This document shows, in pieces, positions 32,780-46,544 of a DNA stretch of 64,000 nucleotides (positions within the stretch are counted from its first letter, which is position 1; every line of letters begins with the position of its first letter). The notes under the pieces are model-generated. The model searched no databases and was not told the origin of the DNA. It worked only from the letters and a program-made list of their open reading frames with translations. Position numbers and translations under genes: made by a program. The DNA comes from Proales similis (taxonomy: Eukaryota; Rotifera; Eurotatoria; Ploima; Proalidae). Location of the stretch: contig JAGVRJ010000011.1 in NCBI GenBank assembly GCA_019059635.1, forward strand, positions 1,302,001 through 1,366,000, written 5' to 3'.

Positions 32780-35700
32780 TAGACAAACAACTGCCTCGTA
32801 ATGCTCGATGCTTTTCAAACAACCCTGTAAATTCGAGTTTATTTCGAAAGAGACTTGCTCTGGTCTTTTTTTATCCAATAAACCTGGACGTACAGGGTTC
32901 TCTGAAGCAAAGCACGATCGAGAGGCAGTTGAGCCATTTGCACTTACTTGAAGCAGCACTCAAACACGCGCACAGTCCAACGGCTGGCTCACATAAAATG
33001 CACTTTCCATTCTACTCCTACTACTTTTACAAGAGAACAAACCCATTTTCGCAAAATAAAAAAAGAGAAAAATGAAATAAATGGCCAAATGTAATTAAAG
33101 AGAGCCATAAATCAAGAGCGATCTCTGCTCTTGATCGTGGTGCCCTGTTAGAGAACAATGGCCAAACGAATTATTCAACTGGGCCGGCGCGGTATTGAAA
33201 GCTCTCTGGCCCTACGATGCTTTCCTAGATGCCGTTCTCATCTCTTTTCTCCGCACGAATGAAGCGAGAAGGATTGACGAAGAGAGAGAGGCTCGGAATG
33301 TGCACAGAGATCAGGAAGAGATGCTTGCTCTGACGCTGCTTGCTTTACGACTTTACGGAGCGGAAGACGCGCGTCTATTTATACCCGAGCAGTGAATCTA
33401 ATTAAATGATGGCCGCATGAATTCGGTGATTTGCTCTGGGAATCCAAGAAACAAAGGTGTCGCAGGTTTCTTTTCACTTGAAATCAAATAGTCTCTCTCC
33501 GCTCCCTCTCTCTCTCTCTCTGTTAACCGCAATGATGATAGTGGCCGGAACAGAAGAACAATTGCGACCGCCCCTTCTCACCTCTCATCCGCTTTCCAAT
33601 TTATTTCGATTTCAATCACATTCTTTTCTCTCTCTCTCTCTTTTAGGCTCGTCTTTTTTCAAAGCGGCCATTCAACTCTCAGAGGCGTTCTCCTTTTTCA
33701 AGCAAAACGCACACAAATACACCGTCATCAAATCGATTTATACGAATATTCGAATTTCATTTAGAATGCGATCTTGGTTTACAGCCGGGACCACTTCAAA
33801 CCTGCTCGGCGGCTATCTTGTTCGCTTTTGTCTCATTAGTACTCTCCTTTCAATTGATTTCTTTCAGATTCCTTAAATCAACCCAAGCGACCGTCTTAGA
33901 CAAGAATTTCGTCCAATTAAATTAAACCGACGGCATCCTCTTTTATTTCGTTCTTTCGCCATTTTTCGATTTCCTCGCTCGATGCTCGTTTCTCTGCAAT
34001 TCGACTGCAGAGATCTAGATGCTTATTTAGTCATTTAAATGTCGACATTTGGCCGCAAATGACCGCCGACCTGTTTGGAGTTGAAGAAATAAACGAGAGG
34101 AATTGACTCAGTGCCAATCTGTGCGGCATTCAATTGCCATTTTGATGCCCATTAAAATGCACTTAGTCATCTTGTTGTGGTTGTCGGGCGCGATAGCCCA
34201 GGTCGAAGAAACATTTGAATACCTGTACTGACTGCAGCAACAATTCGCTTGTCCAGGCCATTCGAGAAAGTGGCGCAAAGAAAGAGAACAATAACATGAC
34301 GAGTACCTCTCCAAAAGAGTCGAATGGCTCACTTTTTGGCCAAAAATATTCAACTTGTAATCGGGCGACTAGGAACCGGCTGCTGCTCGGCCTACTGATA
34401 AGTAGCGCTCACACACACACACACTTGAACCCATTTCGCTCGAGGTATTTCTCCTCTCGTCGTTCTCGCTCCTTCTCTCGCTCTCTCTGCACCATTCTCG
34501 AAACGGTGTTGTAGGCTAATTGAGATAAGCACAAGCCTAATGAATAATTCTAATGAGCAAATTTGATTTTGGAATTAATAAAGAGTCGTTCCTCTAAGTA
34601 TTCTTGGCTTTTGTAGAAAAAAAAAATAGAAACGAAACCTTAAACAAGAAAACAAGCAAATTGAAAGAAACGGCGGCACAACAAGCCTCAGGGCCTTTCA
34701 AGCTGCTCCCGAGCCGCACACACACACACACACGGAGGAAAAATCGCTTTGTTTTTAATTATTTAAGAAGTAGAGTGCACAGAATCATGGACGCGCGAAA
34801 TTAATTTCTTTTACTCTCCTAAAGAAGGGCAATAGCTTGTTAAGGCCCGAGCGATTATGGCCATGTCGATGATCGCAATCACCATCACACTTGCCATCAC
34901 AATAATGACGATGGCGCTGGAGGTGGCGAGTTGCGGCACCCGCAATAGCTGTGATCCATTCAAACTATTTGAATTTTTGTTTATTTTCGAATGACACGCT
35001 CGGATGAGCGCAGGCGCTGCCGATCGGCGGCCTAGCGATGCTTTATGAAGACCAAAGTGGCGCCGTATTGAGACAAGAAAATCACTCGCGTCGATCAAAT
35101 CTGATCGCATCAAGCGCCCATTAATTGCTCGGTCGAGAGACACGCTTTTAAATCAATTTTATCATTTTTGACATTTATCGGCTCCGGAAGGATGTCGCCT
35201 GCACGCCTGTCTATCTGCCTGTCGACTGGCCAATCGAGGATGTAAATATTTGCGAGTAGAATTGTACATCTCTTAAAGGACGCCGCTCGTCCAATTTAGT
35301 TTGTGCTTTGCGTCGAAGCCCAGAACGCATTCTAGATTTACTTTTGTTGCGTGTCCGCTCTTTCTCTCTCTTTGTGTGGGCCTCTCGGTCCGGCCTGTGG
35401 TTGAGTGTTTAATTTTCTCCATTTTTCGCCCTCTTTCTCTCTCTCTGTGTCCATCTCGCTGTGCTTGTGTCTGAATTTGTAGCTCAATCGTTTCTCTAAT
35501 TATAGCCGAGTGAGTTAATTTAAAAATAGATAAATCTTATTGATGAATCTCGCATTTATCAAGCATTGACATTTGGGTCGCAATTTTGGCTGTCCAAAGC
35601 AAAGAAGACCTACCGAGGCACATATCCTTCACTTGAGCACACTGAACGTCCACCTTCGGCCCCCCGTCTCTCTCCCCCTCTCGCTGCCTATCTAACCGCC

Positions 35701-36168
35701 TCTCTGGCCCTCTCTTGTTCTGCTCAGTTGAGAAATGCCATCTAACGGCAAGTAGGCAGTGGCGATCGTCAGAGCTATTAGAAATGTTAACTGCATTAAG
35801 AGCCAAATGGCAGCTTATTTACTCTTGCGAGCGCTCAAAACGAGTAAATAAGGTCGGGTCAACGGCTATCGAACTCGACGACTCTTGTATTTGCCGAGCT
35901 TCTCCGTCTCTCTTTTCTCTACCCCTGTTTTCTACTAGTTCAAGGCAGCAGTGGCGGTCAGCGCCCCCCTCTTCTTTGTGTGTGCACTCAAGTTGACGCG
36001 CTTTGTTTTCTGAAGGAAATCAATCGGCCGCTCGCTTGGTCGGTCAGTCGATCGAGCGCTCGACCGGCCGTTTATCGCTCACTTGATAAACATTCCGATC
36101 GGGTTTCATTTGGAAAAACTCAATTTCTAATTCGACTCGTTTCAATTCAATTCTAGAATGTGCACAGA
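32780..36168. other. Long intergenic region upstream of LL5/PHLDB
   Basis: About 3.4 kb with no recognisable gene. AATAAA at about 32877 probably ends the UCHL3-like transcript. CT runs occur at about 33505-33522 and 33628-33643, a CA run at about 34410-34424 and another at about 34716-34732. A short open frame at 33195-33395 looks protein-like (FLRTNEARRIDEEREARNVH) but matches nothing I know. A TATA-like GTATAAATAG on the minus strand lies at about 33375-33384. The 3' end is probably the LL5 promoter and 5' UTR, with a possible splice acceptor (TTCTAG) at 36156. Confidence 0.4.
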
Positions 36169-39100
36169 ATGGTTCTGAGAGGAGAAATGAGCGAGAATAG
36201 GCAGCAAACGAGGCGACCGCAGCGGCCAAGTGAACGAAGCAAGCGCTGGAAACCGGCCTCGACAATGGACGTGCGAAGTCACGAGCACGATGAGTTTATC
36301 GCAAACCGTCTGGCTCGTCCGCAGGGCATCGTTCGTCGAATGGTCTCATCGATCAACAGCAAGGCGGCGCCTTTGGCTCGATCACAGCATTCAATTGCGC
36401 GAGCAGAACTCAACGGTACTCGCAGCGGTATCGAAATTCACCTCAAACGAGCCCATTTGGTGTCGATCAGTCAACAGGTTGACTCGCCCGACACCAAGAC
36501 CTCCATAAGAATCTATCCGCTCAAGGCTGAGCGCACCAACATCGGCGCCAGTTGCGTCAATGACATAATTTTGCACGACGAGGATGGAATTGAGTCGGAA
36601 CATTGCTTCATCGAGACCTATTCATATTCGAGCGTCAAAGAGCTCAGCGAGGTGTTAAGCAATGCGGCAACAAGAGATGAAAGAACAACAACAACAAGAA
36701 TGAAAATGGCTGCGAATAATTCGAGAAAAAGCAATCAGCGTCGACACAAATCATTTTCACTTTCGAGCCTATTTCGAAGCGAAGGCCGTCATTGTGCGGC
36801 CGTCATATTCCCGCTTGCACGCTTATGCGCACTAGACGGAGTATTAATCAACAAGCCCACCCTTCTCAGCTCAGGTTGGCCCCTCTACTCAAGCACGGCT
36901 CGGCTCTATTTGATAATCGGCAATAAACTTAAGGCAGCACGATTTGTTTAGGAAATTGCGTTTACTTTCGCTTTAACAATCCAGAAGAGGACGCTCGCTT
37001 GGCTGAAAGCGCTTCTTCTTCTTCTTCTGACTCATCTTCAAGTGCGGCCACTGCTGCCTCAGACCGCGTCCCATCTCTTGGCAAACACAAAAACAAAGAA
37101 GAGAACAACAGTGGCCGCAAACAGGCCAACTTGGCCGACCAGGACGCCCTTCAAATTGAAGGCACAAACGGTAATTAGATTTCTGCGCCTATTTCGGTGT
37201 TTTGTTTTTCTTTCGAGCTCCAATGCGCGTTTGTGGACGAATGATTGAATTTAGACGAGCGTGCCAATTTGGTGTCTTTGGAGTGTGATGGCGCGCGCGC
37301 CGCCAAAGTTGAGGTGTTTTTCTTCTTTAAAGTGGCCTAAGAAATATTTCGCCGCATTCTTAATGAGAACTCGTTTCGCGAGAGAGAGAGAGGGACAGAA
37401 CGAATCAAGAGAGAGGAGGATGAAGCGGCTCAAAGTTGCCGGGCAGTTAGGACAAACAGAAGAAATGAAAGGTAAGCGCAATGAGTCACTGCCGTCTACG
37501 TGTCTGCGTCGTTGAAATCACTAGCGGTCGTCGATTAAGCCGTTCACTGTTTTGCTTACACTGCGCAATATTTACTTTTGACGCCACTCATGAATGGTCA
37601 TGAAAATTGTCGCGCGGCTAACGAGCTCATTCAAGAAAGATTGAGACGGAGCAAGAGAGAGAGAGAGAGACTGAGGGAGAGGGCTTCAGGGGACTCGACC
37701 TGCGGGCGCTTGTTCAAGCATGTTTTCGTATTCGTGCCCATTCTCAACATATTCGCCGCTCTTGTATTTAATTAAAACGAGAATGCAGAGATCTGGCAAC
37801 AACACTGCGCCGGCGTCTGCTCGGTTCCGGCTTGTTGCGACGAATAGCGAAATTGAATGAAAAACAGGCGCCGAATGACTGAGCGCGAGCGATTGTTCAA
37901 ACTTTATGTGCCCGTCGACTCGTTTGAGCACACAGCCTCGGTGTATTGCTCTTTAAGACATGAGGGTGAATTTTGACAACAAATCGAAAATCACACATAC
38001 GCTCGAGAGAGAGAGAGAGAGAAGAGAAAACGAGAATGTGACGCAAAAATGGATGCGTGAGAAAATTGACTTGGATGAGCAAACTCGAAAGGGGGCGAAC
38101 AGTGGCTCTGGGGATTGCCAAATGGAGCCCAGTTCGCATTGCTAAACTGTCGTGTTGTTGGTGCGCAAGCCCTGACGTGAGTTGCATTGATCGATCGAGT
38201 CAAAGCGAGTCTTGGCGCTTGCAGAATGCGGCGAGCAGAATGACGCTCGGATCGAACGCATGCTTCGAGTAGATTAGCTGCCAAAATGCGCCCCCCATCT
38301 AGGCCGCCAGTCAACTCTGCGCATGAATCCTAACTATTCGTTTCGCTGGGTGTGTGTGCGTGCGAATCGCTTCTTTTGCACTACTCTGTGCGCCTGAATT
38401 AAACGCACTGGCGCCTGGACAGAGTGATTATGTCCTGATTGAGTGATCGGGGCGGGCTTTATGCAATCGGGCCGGAAATTATGTGGACAAAGAGAAGACA
38501 TTCAGCGAGAGCGGTCACTTATTCAAACGGTAAATGGAAATGGCATATAGCGAGCGGCTGCAACAGACAAGCGACTAGTTCGCATCGCGGTAATTAGATT
38601 GTGACGAGCAATCTTTCGGAGCACTGAATTGCGATTAGACGTATCGATCTGCTGCGACGAGTCCGCCGCACTCATTGCCGCTTTCATTTCCATTCATTTG
38701 TCGAATTGACGTGGGTGTGTGATTAAATTGACGACGATACGCTCGTCAGTCTCTTCACTCTTCCTTTCCACCTTATCTCTCTCTTGTGTTTCGCTCGCCT
38801 ATCGATTGGACCCGATTAGTAAATTTGACATTTTCCTTCCAGGTGCAGACACACACCGCCAGCAGCGGACTGTTCATTTCAATCTGCAGAGCAAGGAGCC
38901 CACCAAAAGCGGCCAGCAGTCGTCAGTTCAAAGAGCGTCGAGCGGTTCGATCGCAGGCAGAATAAACCGATTTCTCATGAATCAAAAGCGTAAGTGTTTG
39001 CTCTCCTGTTTATCGTTTGTTCGCCTAGTTGTTCTGGCAAGCTAACCTCTAATGCTGCTTTAACAACCGACCTATTCAATTTCGGTGCCCATTTTCTATG

Positions 39101-42100
39101 CCCTGCCTACTAACCAAGTTGCATATGACCGCCGTTTACGGTGCGGCAGAAGCTTTATTATTAGCCAAAGCAACCTTTAATCAAGTGCAAGAGTAGGCAA
39201 TTGATTTCTCTTCTTTTCCGCTTTGATTGCACGAGAGCGAGAGCATAAACCAAAGTAGACCTAGTCGGAGCCAACAAAAGGCGAATGTGTAAACGATTGC
39301 CATAAATGCCAATGCTCTAACCCGAGTGGGTTACGTCACGTTTTATTGGCAACGGCCAGGAAGCATGCTAAAAGCAGCCAAGAGACGCGCGCGCCGAGTG
39401 ATATGAAACAGCGAGCGAGCAGCCGGATTAGCCTAGTTCGCACCTGATCGTCTGGTTCTTTGTTTTTCCATATCGCTCGTTGGTTGGAATTTGATTAGCT
39501 TGCGTGGGATTTCGTTGTTTGACGATTTAGCGTCAAACCTGCAAATTAGAGGCAACGCGAACGTGAAAGGGCCGGGCTAGCGAGCCATACCATTCGGCCA
39601 TTGGCTTCTCGCCTTGCCGTCGTTGTGTGTGTGTGTGTGTGTGCGGCCAACCTGCTCTCCTCCTCCTTGTTACGTTGTTGCTTGCAAACAATGACCTAAT
39701 CCACGCAAAATAATTGCACGTCCCATTATAGACGACGCTCATTCACCATCAATGCTCACACAAACACACTCAAGCATCCAAGCTGACTAACCTCGTTGGT
39801 CGATTGTTGGCTAATTCACACGGGCAGCTCGTTCACTCGTAGCTCGACTAGCATTAGACGCACATCATTTGAATGGACGGCAGAGCGAGAATGAGGACGA
39901 ACGCACGAAATGCATGAAGAGGCAAGAGGACGCCCGAGTGCATGTGCCGCTGCATATCTAATCGGATCGGCAATGATTGAATGAATGAATGATTGACGTA
40001 ACGCAAACGGACGGATTAGCTGATGTTTGATGATAGGCTCACTTGATGGCTCTTGATCTAATGGCATATTTCGAATAGCAGATGAGGCGCGAGCGAGCAA
40101 GCCAATACGCAGCACAAGTGGCCGCTCCAATCAAGTGTTTCTCGAGACCCATCGAACGCCTCGATTGTCACCTCACGCCTACTGGATCACTGGCTACGGC
40201 CTCGTCAACCCTTAAGCAGCCGCAAGAGCACCTCATCTTCATCTTGTTCTTCTTTTGACGCAAACCAACATTTCATTTCACCGCCTCCTCTGTCTTTTCA
40301 CGTTCCAAGCTTGGCTTGTTGTCGGCAAGTTGGCTCTTCTCTCTTCATACAATCGCCGTCTCCTGCGTCATCACCGCGATCGTCACCGACCGCCTCTTCA
40401 CGCTCAGACTCTATTAGCGGCCTCGATCTGGCCATGGCTTTGTTTTTGCTACTCTTTTTGGGTTCTGGGGCAAATATTTGCTGGTGCCCGCCTAAAAATT
40501 AATTAATTACAAACTAGCACAATTCATTATTGCTACGCCAACAAGCAAGGCGCTCTCTCTCTCTCGCTCTATTCTCCAGAACAAGCATCATCTTCTTCTT
40601 CACCGCCGCCATCAACGCCCTCATCACCATTCGGCCCTTTCTCATCTCTCCCTTGACTTGACTAGTTCGTTCAGATCACGTCTCATTTGCTTTCTCCGTC
40701 AATGCGCTTAATTTATTCGATAATGATTAAATGCGCCTCTCGTCTTTTTATCTAGTTGGCCAATGTCAATGTTCGTTCACTTACGGCTATTCGCCGAATG
40801 TAAATCTTCTCCTAGGAGAGAGCCAAACCATCAACTCGAAGATGTAGCGAGAAAAGGCAAAAAAAAAAAGACAAACTGGCCTTTCTACTGAGCTCTTAAT
40901 TAAAAGATTGTATATATTTGCATTCATCTGTGCGTTGGTCTCATTTTCGAATATATATATGTTTTTTCTTGGCTTTTTTTCGCGGGGTTTTGAATCACCG
41001 ATCGGCTGGTCGGTTCGTGCTCGCGTCTATGGGCGCCGACTCACTCGGTCAGTCCGGAGTCGGTTGGTTTGGTTCGCCTTTTTTAACTGAGCCTCGTGCC
41101 CACCATTAACATAATAGCGACGCCGCTTTCAACAAGTCTACTCAACAGAGAACATCACTTAGCTCGACCGCTGTTCATTGCTTTGAAACGAGCCCACACT
41201 TGTACATTCTGCACTACTCGGCCCCTTTTCTCTCTCGTTCGCACTCGATTGAGTTCCCTTTTCTTTCGATTGACCCTATTCATCTCAGCCTCTCTAACCA
41301 CATCACAACCCAAAACCGCCAATTCACTTGCACACACACACACACACACACTGTTTGGCGATTTCTCGCTGCCGTTGCATTTCTTCGCAAAATAAATCGA
41401 TATCGATTCGATTATTCATCTTTTTATTTTTGACTGGGCGCATGCCTGCCTCTGTCTGACTCGTGCGTGACCTTCAGTTTGGGTCAATGCCGATATGCAT
41501 TCAAATGAACTTTGCCTTGTGCGTGTGTGCGCTCTAAGTGATTGCCGACCGGTTCGCCTGCGCTACATTTCGTTCAGTGTTGACGCTACTGCTGCTGCCG
41601 CCGTTGCACATTTCTGCTGTTTGCCCCCCATAATTATATTGCCGACCACTGAGCAGCGGCAGCGAATCGAATAATTGCCTTCCTGCCATCGAACAATCGC
41701 ACTATCGAACGATTTCTACATGTCCACGTTATTAGAAGGTACAAGCGACCCAGCGGTCGATGCTCAACTTGCAGGCAAAAAGACAACACCTGGAAGCGGG
41801 CGTCTAGAGGGTCGACGAACGATAAAAATCAACTCGAGCACGAGTGCGAGCAATTTTCTGTCCAAATTGAAAAAGTTCGAGCTACTTTCAAGAGGAATTC
41901 TGCCCGAGCCCGAAGCAGAGGACCAAGAGGAGCAAGGCAAAGTAGAAGAGACACAAACAGAATTGAAATCATCGGCGATCGAAGACAGCCAATGTTCAAT
42001 TGATCGGCGACAGCAACTCAGATTGACGTCAATGAAGAGCAAAAGCTTTGGCTGCGAACAGGAGCTGTACGAGCAGCGCGAGTCGAGCGGGCATGGACAG

Positions 42101-43671
42101 CTGTCGAGCCGCGACAACAATTGCATGCGTTCGCTGGGCGGAGATGAGCTAAATCGAACGGGCGACAAGCGATTAGTCGAAATACACAGAAACCAGTTGT
42201 ACGTAGAAGACAACTTGCATTACATCGACGACGAGGAGAGCAGTTCGAATGAGGTTCGAAACAAAGGCGCCGAGACGAGCGAAGACGACGAGGAAGAGGA
42301 GGATTGCGGCGAGGGCGACGTAATTTACGAGGGCGACTCGGACGAATGTGACAATCAGCTAAATAACAATTTCGACCGAGTTTTGAACGAGCACGATTAC
42401 GACGAGCTGATTGGCGTCGAACGTGAACAGTCTAGTGACGCGTCCGCCGAGACAAGTTCAATCCAGCCAAGTAGCGAGCCGAGCAGCCTAGCAAAGAGAA
42501 ATAGCGATTCCACGCAAACTCTAAACAATCTGTCGGATCAGAAGGATGAAGAAATGAGCACGAGAGAGGCCAGATCGGACGATAGTGAACGAGCCAATTT
42601 GGCCAGTTCGGCCATTAGCACCGGCGTGAGCGACTCTTGCATTGAAGAGGCGAACGAGTTGGCCGCCACCAGTTCGTCCGCATCGTCGACCACGTCGTCG
42701 GCTGACGATCTAAAGGACTCCGGCGTGGTGAATCAAGCGGCCGACTCAGAGCCGGACGACGAGATCAGCGAGCTGAGCGAGAGCGTTTGCGTCACCTATG
42801 CCCGAGCGAGAAAAGAGCGTCAAAAAGAGCAGCAAGCAGCCGAGTTGGAGAAGAAGCGGCTTCAGGAAATACTCGACATCTGTCTTGAGTTTCAGCAGAA
42901 AGAGGACGGCTGCAAAATGGCCAGTGACAATGGCGCCAATCCGGCCTCCTCCACATCTTCGTGCATTTCCAACTCGGGCAGCGATAAAACCGACCAGATC
43001 TCGCCCTCTTCATCGTCCGAATCGTCGAGCTCGGCGTCTGCACGTCATCTAGGGCCACTGCCCACCCTCAACACAATGATGGAGCATCACTCCTCCTCTC
43101 GGGTGAGTTCCGTTCTCTCATTTTCCTTTCCTCCTTCTGCAGGAGGTGTTGGCGCCCGCTCGTTTTGCGTCCGTAGCGCTCAGCTGGCACCATCAAAGTA
43201 GGGGCGAGTGTTCGTGAGCAGACCAGCTGCGTCTCGCTCATGATTTGTTTATTTATTAGGTCGAGTGAGACCATTGAGGAGCAGAGGAGGCAACAATTTG
43301 CATTGCGAGTCCTAATTAAATCGCGATCGCGCACAAGGCGCATAGTGCGCTCAAGATAGACGTGACTGCATGCCTTCTCTGGTTGCTGCATTCGTGCGTC
43401 GATCAGTTCGATTTTTTTTTTTGTGTTCGCTGACTCACTGGTTCGCTTGCCTTCTTCTTGACGCGGCAGGAGGATGGAGAATAGGCCAATAAACACGATT
43501 ATTAATTAGGCGCCCATAACTTGCTGCTCAAACTTGTCCGAACCGAGTTGGGCGTTGGCCAGCTTAAAATGCCATAAAAACGGCCATAATCTATAAATCA
43601 ATATGAACTCCACTGTGCTCGTTTATTAAATTTTGTTTAGTTGAAGCAGACCAGCGAGCCGGCACCGTATC

Positions 43672-43703
<32 letters not shown>

Positions 43704-46544
43704 CTGCAGTCCGAGACGCAGCCTCAGCAGCAGCAGCAGCAACATCAATATAGACGGAACGAGCAGCCATCGACGGATAGAGCAGGCCAAAGCAATCAGG
43801 TCGAGAGATTGAAGCAAGAAAAATGCGATCTGCTAAAGAGCCTTAGCCGCTTGAAACAGCAAATAGAACGCATCGAAATAAGACAGAACGAGGCCGTCCG
43901 AAGCGTAAGCTCTCCTTTCAATGTTCTCGCCCCTTTCTCACTCCGCTCTTGGCATTCTCCTTCTCCATTTCACTTTCCTCGCGTTTGTTGGCTCCTTCGA
44001 GCAAATTCCGACGCATCGTTTGGTGGCCGGCCGGTCCAAATTGCACGCTCGATTAGATAAGAGCTATCCGACTCTTGCGTTCTTCAAATGCCTATTGCCC
44101 GCCGGCCTGAATGCTTTTCGAGTTCTATCTGCTCACCGCCGCTCAACTATGCCGAGCGGATCAATGCTGCACCTTAAAAGTGAAAACACATGTTTTCCCA
44201 TGAGCGTGTGTGTGTGTGTGTGGGTGTGCGGTAAGAAGTTGAAGTGAGGCTCGAGGAGCTCGAACTCAAAAAGGATGAAACAGTGAGAAAAAGAGAGATT
44301 TAGTTTGACCGGCCTAATTTGAGTTGTAGCGTCCGTTGTTGCCGCCTTTTCCTTTCTCACTCGACTCTCAATCTCAAGTCAACTCTCAATAAAATGCGAC
44401 TCGTCTAAAAAATATTTGCACATAGCTTGAAATGGAAAAGGCTTGGCTCGACGTCGAGCATAGCAATGAGCTCAAAAGCATCCTGAGCGAAGAGGCCAAG
44501 CTCAAACATTTGCGAAATGAACAACAACACCGAATCGACGCCTTTAACCGACACACGTGTCAAGTAAGACGGACTGCGTGCGTTTTGTTCGCTCCTCGAC
44601 TCACCCGGTTCCTCTGTTCAAGGTCAAGTACGAGATCGAAATGATCGAGATCACCATACGCAACATTGAACATGAGATGTTGGTGCTGGACAGCTCGATA
44701 GAAGCGAATCTGGTCTCCAATCCGATGGACCGAAATGGACGCAATCAGCTGAACGCGCTACGCGAGCGAAAGGAGCGCGAGTTAGACGAGGCCAAGCGAG
44801 CGCACGAGGACCTTGAATTCCAGCTGATGGAGCTCGAGGCCAAGTACGAGAGCGAGCTCGAAGACATTCAAAACCGTCTGATTCAAGAGCAAGACAAACT
44901 GTTGAGCTCGTTCAAGCATAAGCAGCACAATATCAAAGAGCACGACGAGCAGCAGTGCCGCCTACTGGCTCAAGTGAAAGAAGAAACCGAGCGGCTGGAG
45001 ATCGAACGTCAGAGTCTGATTGCTCGCTTCAAAAAGCAGCGCGAATATCTCGAGCAAATAAGCAGCAAGCTTGATCGAGTTAAATTGTCGGAAGAGGCCA
45101 ACGAGAGCCCGTCGCCGGCCTCTTCGTCCGTCTCTCTCTCATCGTCGGCCAACACATCGAGCGAGCCGGGCAGCACTACTGCTCGAATGACCGACCAAAT
45201 CGGCTCGAATTTCATGCAGACGCAAACGCCAAATCGCTTCTTCGGCGCCAAGCCTCCGTCGCTTTCCTCTCACGCAGCAGCAGCAGCGGCAACAGTGACA
45301 ACGGCCAACAATCGAAAGCAAATGTCACAATCATTTCGCGACATAATTGAGAATACGATGCTCATAAAAGGTCCGACGTTCGAGCCGAAATCAACTGATT
45401 TGCTCGACGTTTATTACTCGACCACGAACGTGCGTGTTTCAAGCAAACAAAACCATCCCCATCATCAGCAGCAGCAGCAGCAGCAAGCGCAGAGGCAGCA
45501 GACAGCGCAGCATCGCCAGCAAGAGCAAAATCGTCACCATCAGCAAAAATTGAATAAATCGTCGGACGCACTGGCGGCCGGCCTAAAAGCAAACTCAGGC
45601 ATCTACGACGAGATAGAGCTGAGCGAGAGACTGAGTCGCCTGCCGTCCACTGTGATATTAAACGACACGCAGAGCGAGGAGAACCTTCACCAGTTCGAGT
45701 CAGATTCGCGTCAGATCTGCACAAGTCCGCTCGACATGAACACTCAGCTCGCAGCCAAATTTGCCCAGCTCGAGCACGTTCTGGCGCTGACCCAGGCGGA
45801 GAATAGCACTCTCCTGGATCAACAGGTAGATAGACTCACTTTGCTCGCCAGTTGGCCAGTTTTAAGATATTCGCCGAAGCTCAAATCACGAGAGCGAGAG
45901 CTGCAGCTGCTTCAAGACGAACGACGCAGACGCGAGCAGCTCGAGCAGCAGCTCAACGAGGAGATCAATTTGAGAGAGAAAATCGCCCAGGAGAATGTGC
46001 AGCTGAGAAATCGAAAGCAAACACAAGTGAGTCGCACGCTGCTCTTGCTCTTTAAAGTGGCTTTAAACATTGAAACGTCCAGGCTCGTCCGCTCACTCGC
46101 TACTTGCCGGTCAGGGACGGCGATTTCAATCTGAGGCAGCACGTCGAGAACAGTGGCCACCAGCTTGTTCATTTGGACTGCAATTCCAAGCAGCCGCTCA
46201 TTCAAATCGATGCCAACTCGTGCCGCGGCTACCTGCTCAAAATGGGCCAGAAATTTAAAACGTGGAACAAACGCTGGTTCGTGTTCGATCGCACCAAGCG
46301 CACTCTGTCCTACTTCGTGGACCGGAACGAGACAAAGCTGCGCGGCTGTGTCTATTTTCAGTCGATAAACGAGGTCTACGTCGACCACATGAAAACAATC
46401 AAGTCGCCCGATTCAAAGTCCACGTTTGTTGTAAAGACACTCGACCGAAACTTTTACTTTGTGGCGCCATCCAGTGAGCTCATGCGCATCTGGGTGGACG
46501 TGATATTCACCGGCGCCGAGGGCTATCACCAGTTCAACGACTAA
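36169..46544 (+). CDS. PHLDB: LL5/PHLDB cortical scaffold: FHA, coiled coil, PH
   Basis: PIP3-binding cortical protein that anchors microtubule plus ends via CLASPs. Exon 36169-36874 has the FHA start (INIGASCVNDIILHDEDGIE-like NIGASCVNDIILH, ESEHCFIE, PLARLCALDGVLINKPT); exon 36952-37170 ends it (CVYFRFNNPEEDARLAESAS). Clear later exons: 38843-38989, a long acidic Ser-rich exon to 43102 beginning at 41736 or 41775, then 43641-43904 (11 consecutive His, poly-Gln), 44426-44563, 44623-45825, 45880-46026 and 46083-46544. The motif EKKRLQEILDICLEFQQKED matches the family. The C-terminus is a PH domain (CRGYLLKMGQKFKTWNKRWF, VFDRTKRTLSYFVDRNETKL, GAEGYHQF), preceded by ARPLTRYLPVRDGDFNLRQH, diagnostic of PHLDB. 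Possible extra exons at 37255-37313 and near 40330 are uncertain. All joins before the long exon are phase 1. An in-frame ATG at 41720 could start a short form lacking FHA. Confidence 0.9.
37171..41719 (+). other. Large introns of LL5/PHLDB, one clear internal exon
   Basis: Of 4.5 kb, only 38843-38989 is a convincing exon (HFNLQSKEPTKSGQQSS, ending phase 1). The segment 37255-37313 (DERANLVSLECDG) and a Ser/Pro-rich frame near 40330 (QSPSPASSPRSSPTASSRSD) are possible exons. GT/CA runs occur at about 39624-39642 and 41331-41350. Nothing else recognised; regulatory elements are likely in introns of this length in an otherwise compact genome. Confidence 0.45.
43669..43741 (+). repeat. Coding CAT and CAG trinucleotide repeats in LL5/PHLDB
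   Basis: CAT/CAC repeats (43669-43701) encode eleven consecutive His; CAG repeats follow shortly and encode a Gln run. Another CAG run at about 45466-45484 encodes Gln in the next coiled-coil exon. Likely length-polymorphic. Confidence 0.85.

Noticed and set aside
33195-33395. 66-codon open frame with protein-like composition
   Set aside because: No ATG start in frame, no recognisable similarity and no neighbouring exon that joins it; left as part of the intergenic entry.
40255-40506. Frame ending in a hydrophobic stretch as a separate small membrane protein
   Set aside because: It lies in an LL5/PHLDB intron; the Ser/Pro-rich part may be an exon of that gene, and the hydrophobic end is probably intronic pyrimidine-rich sequence.
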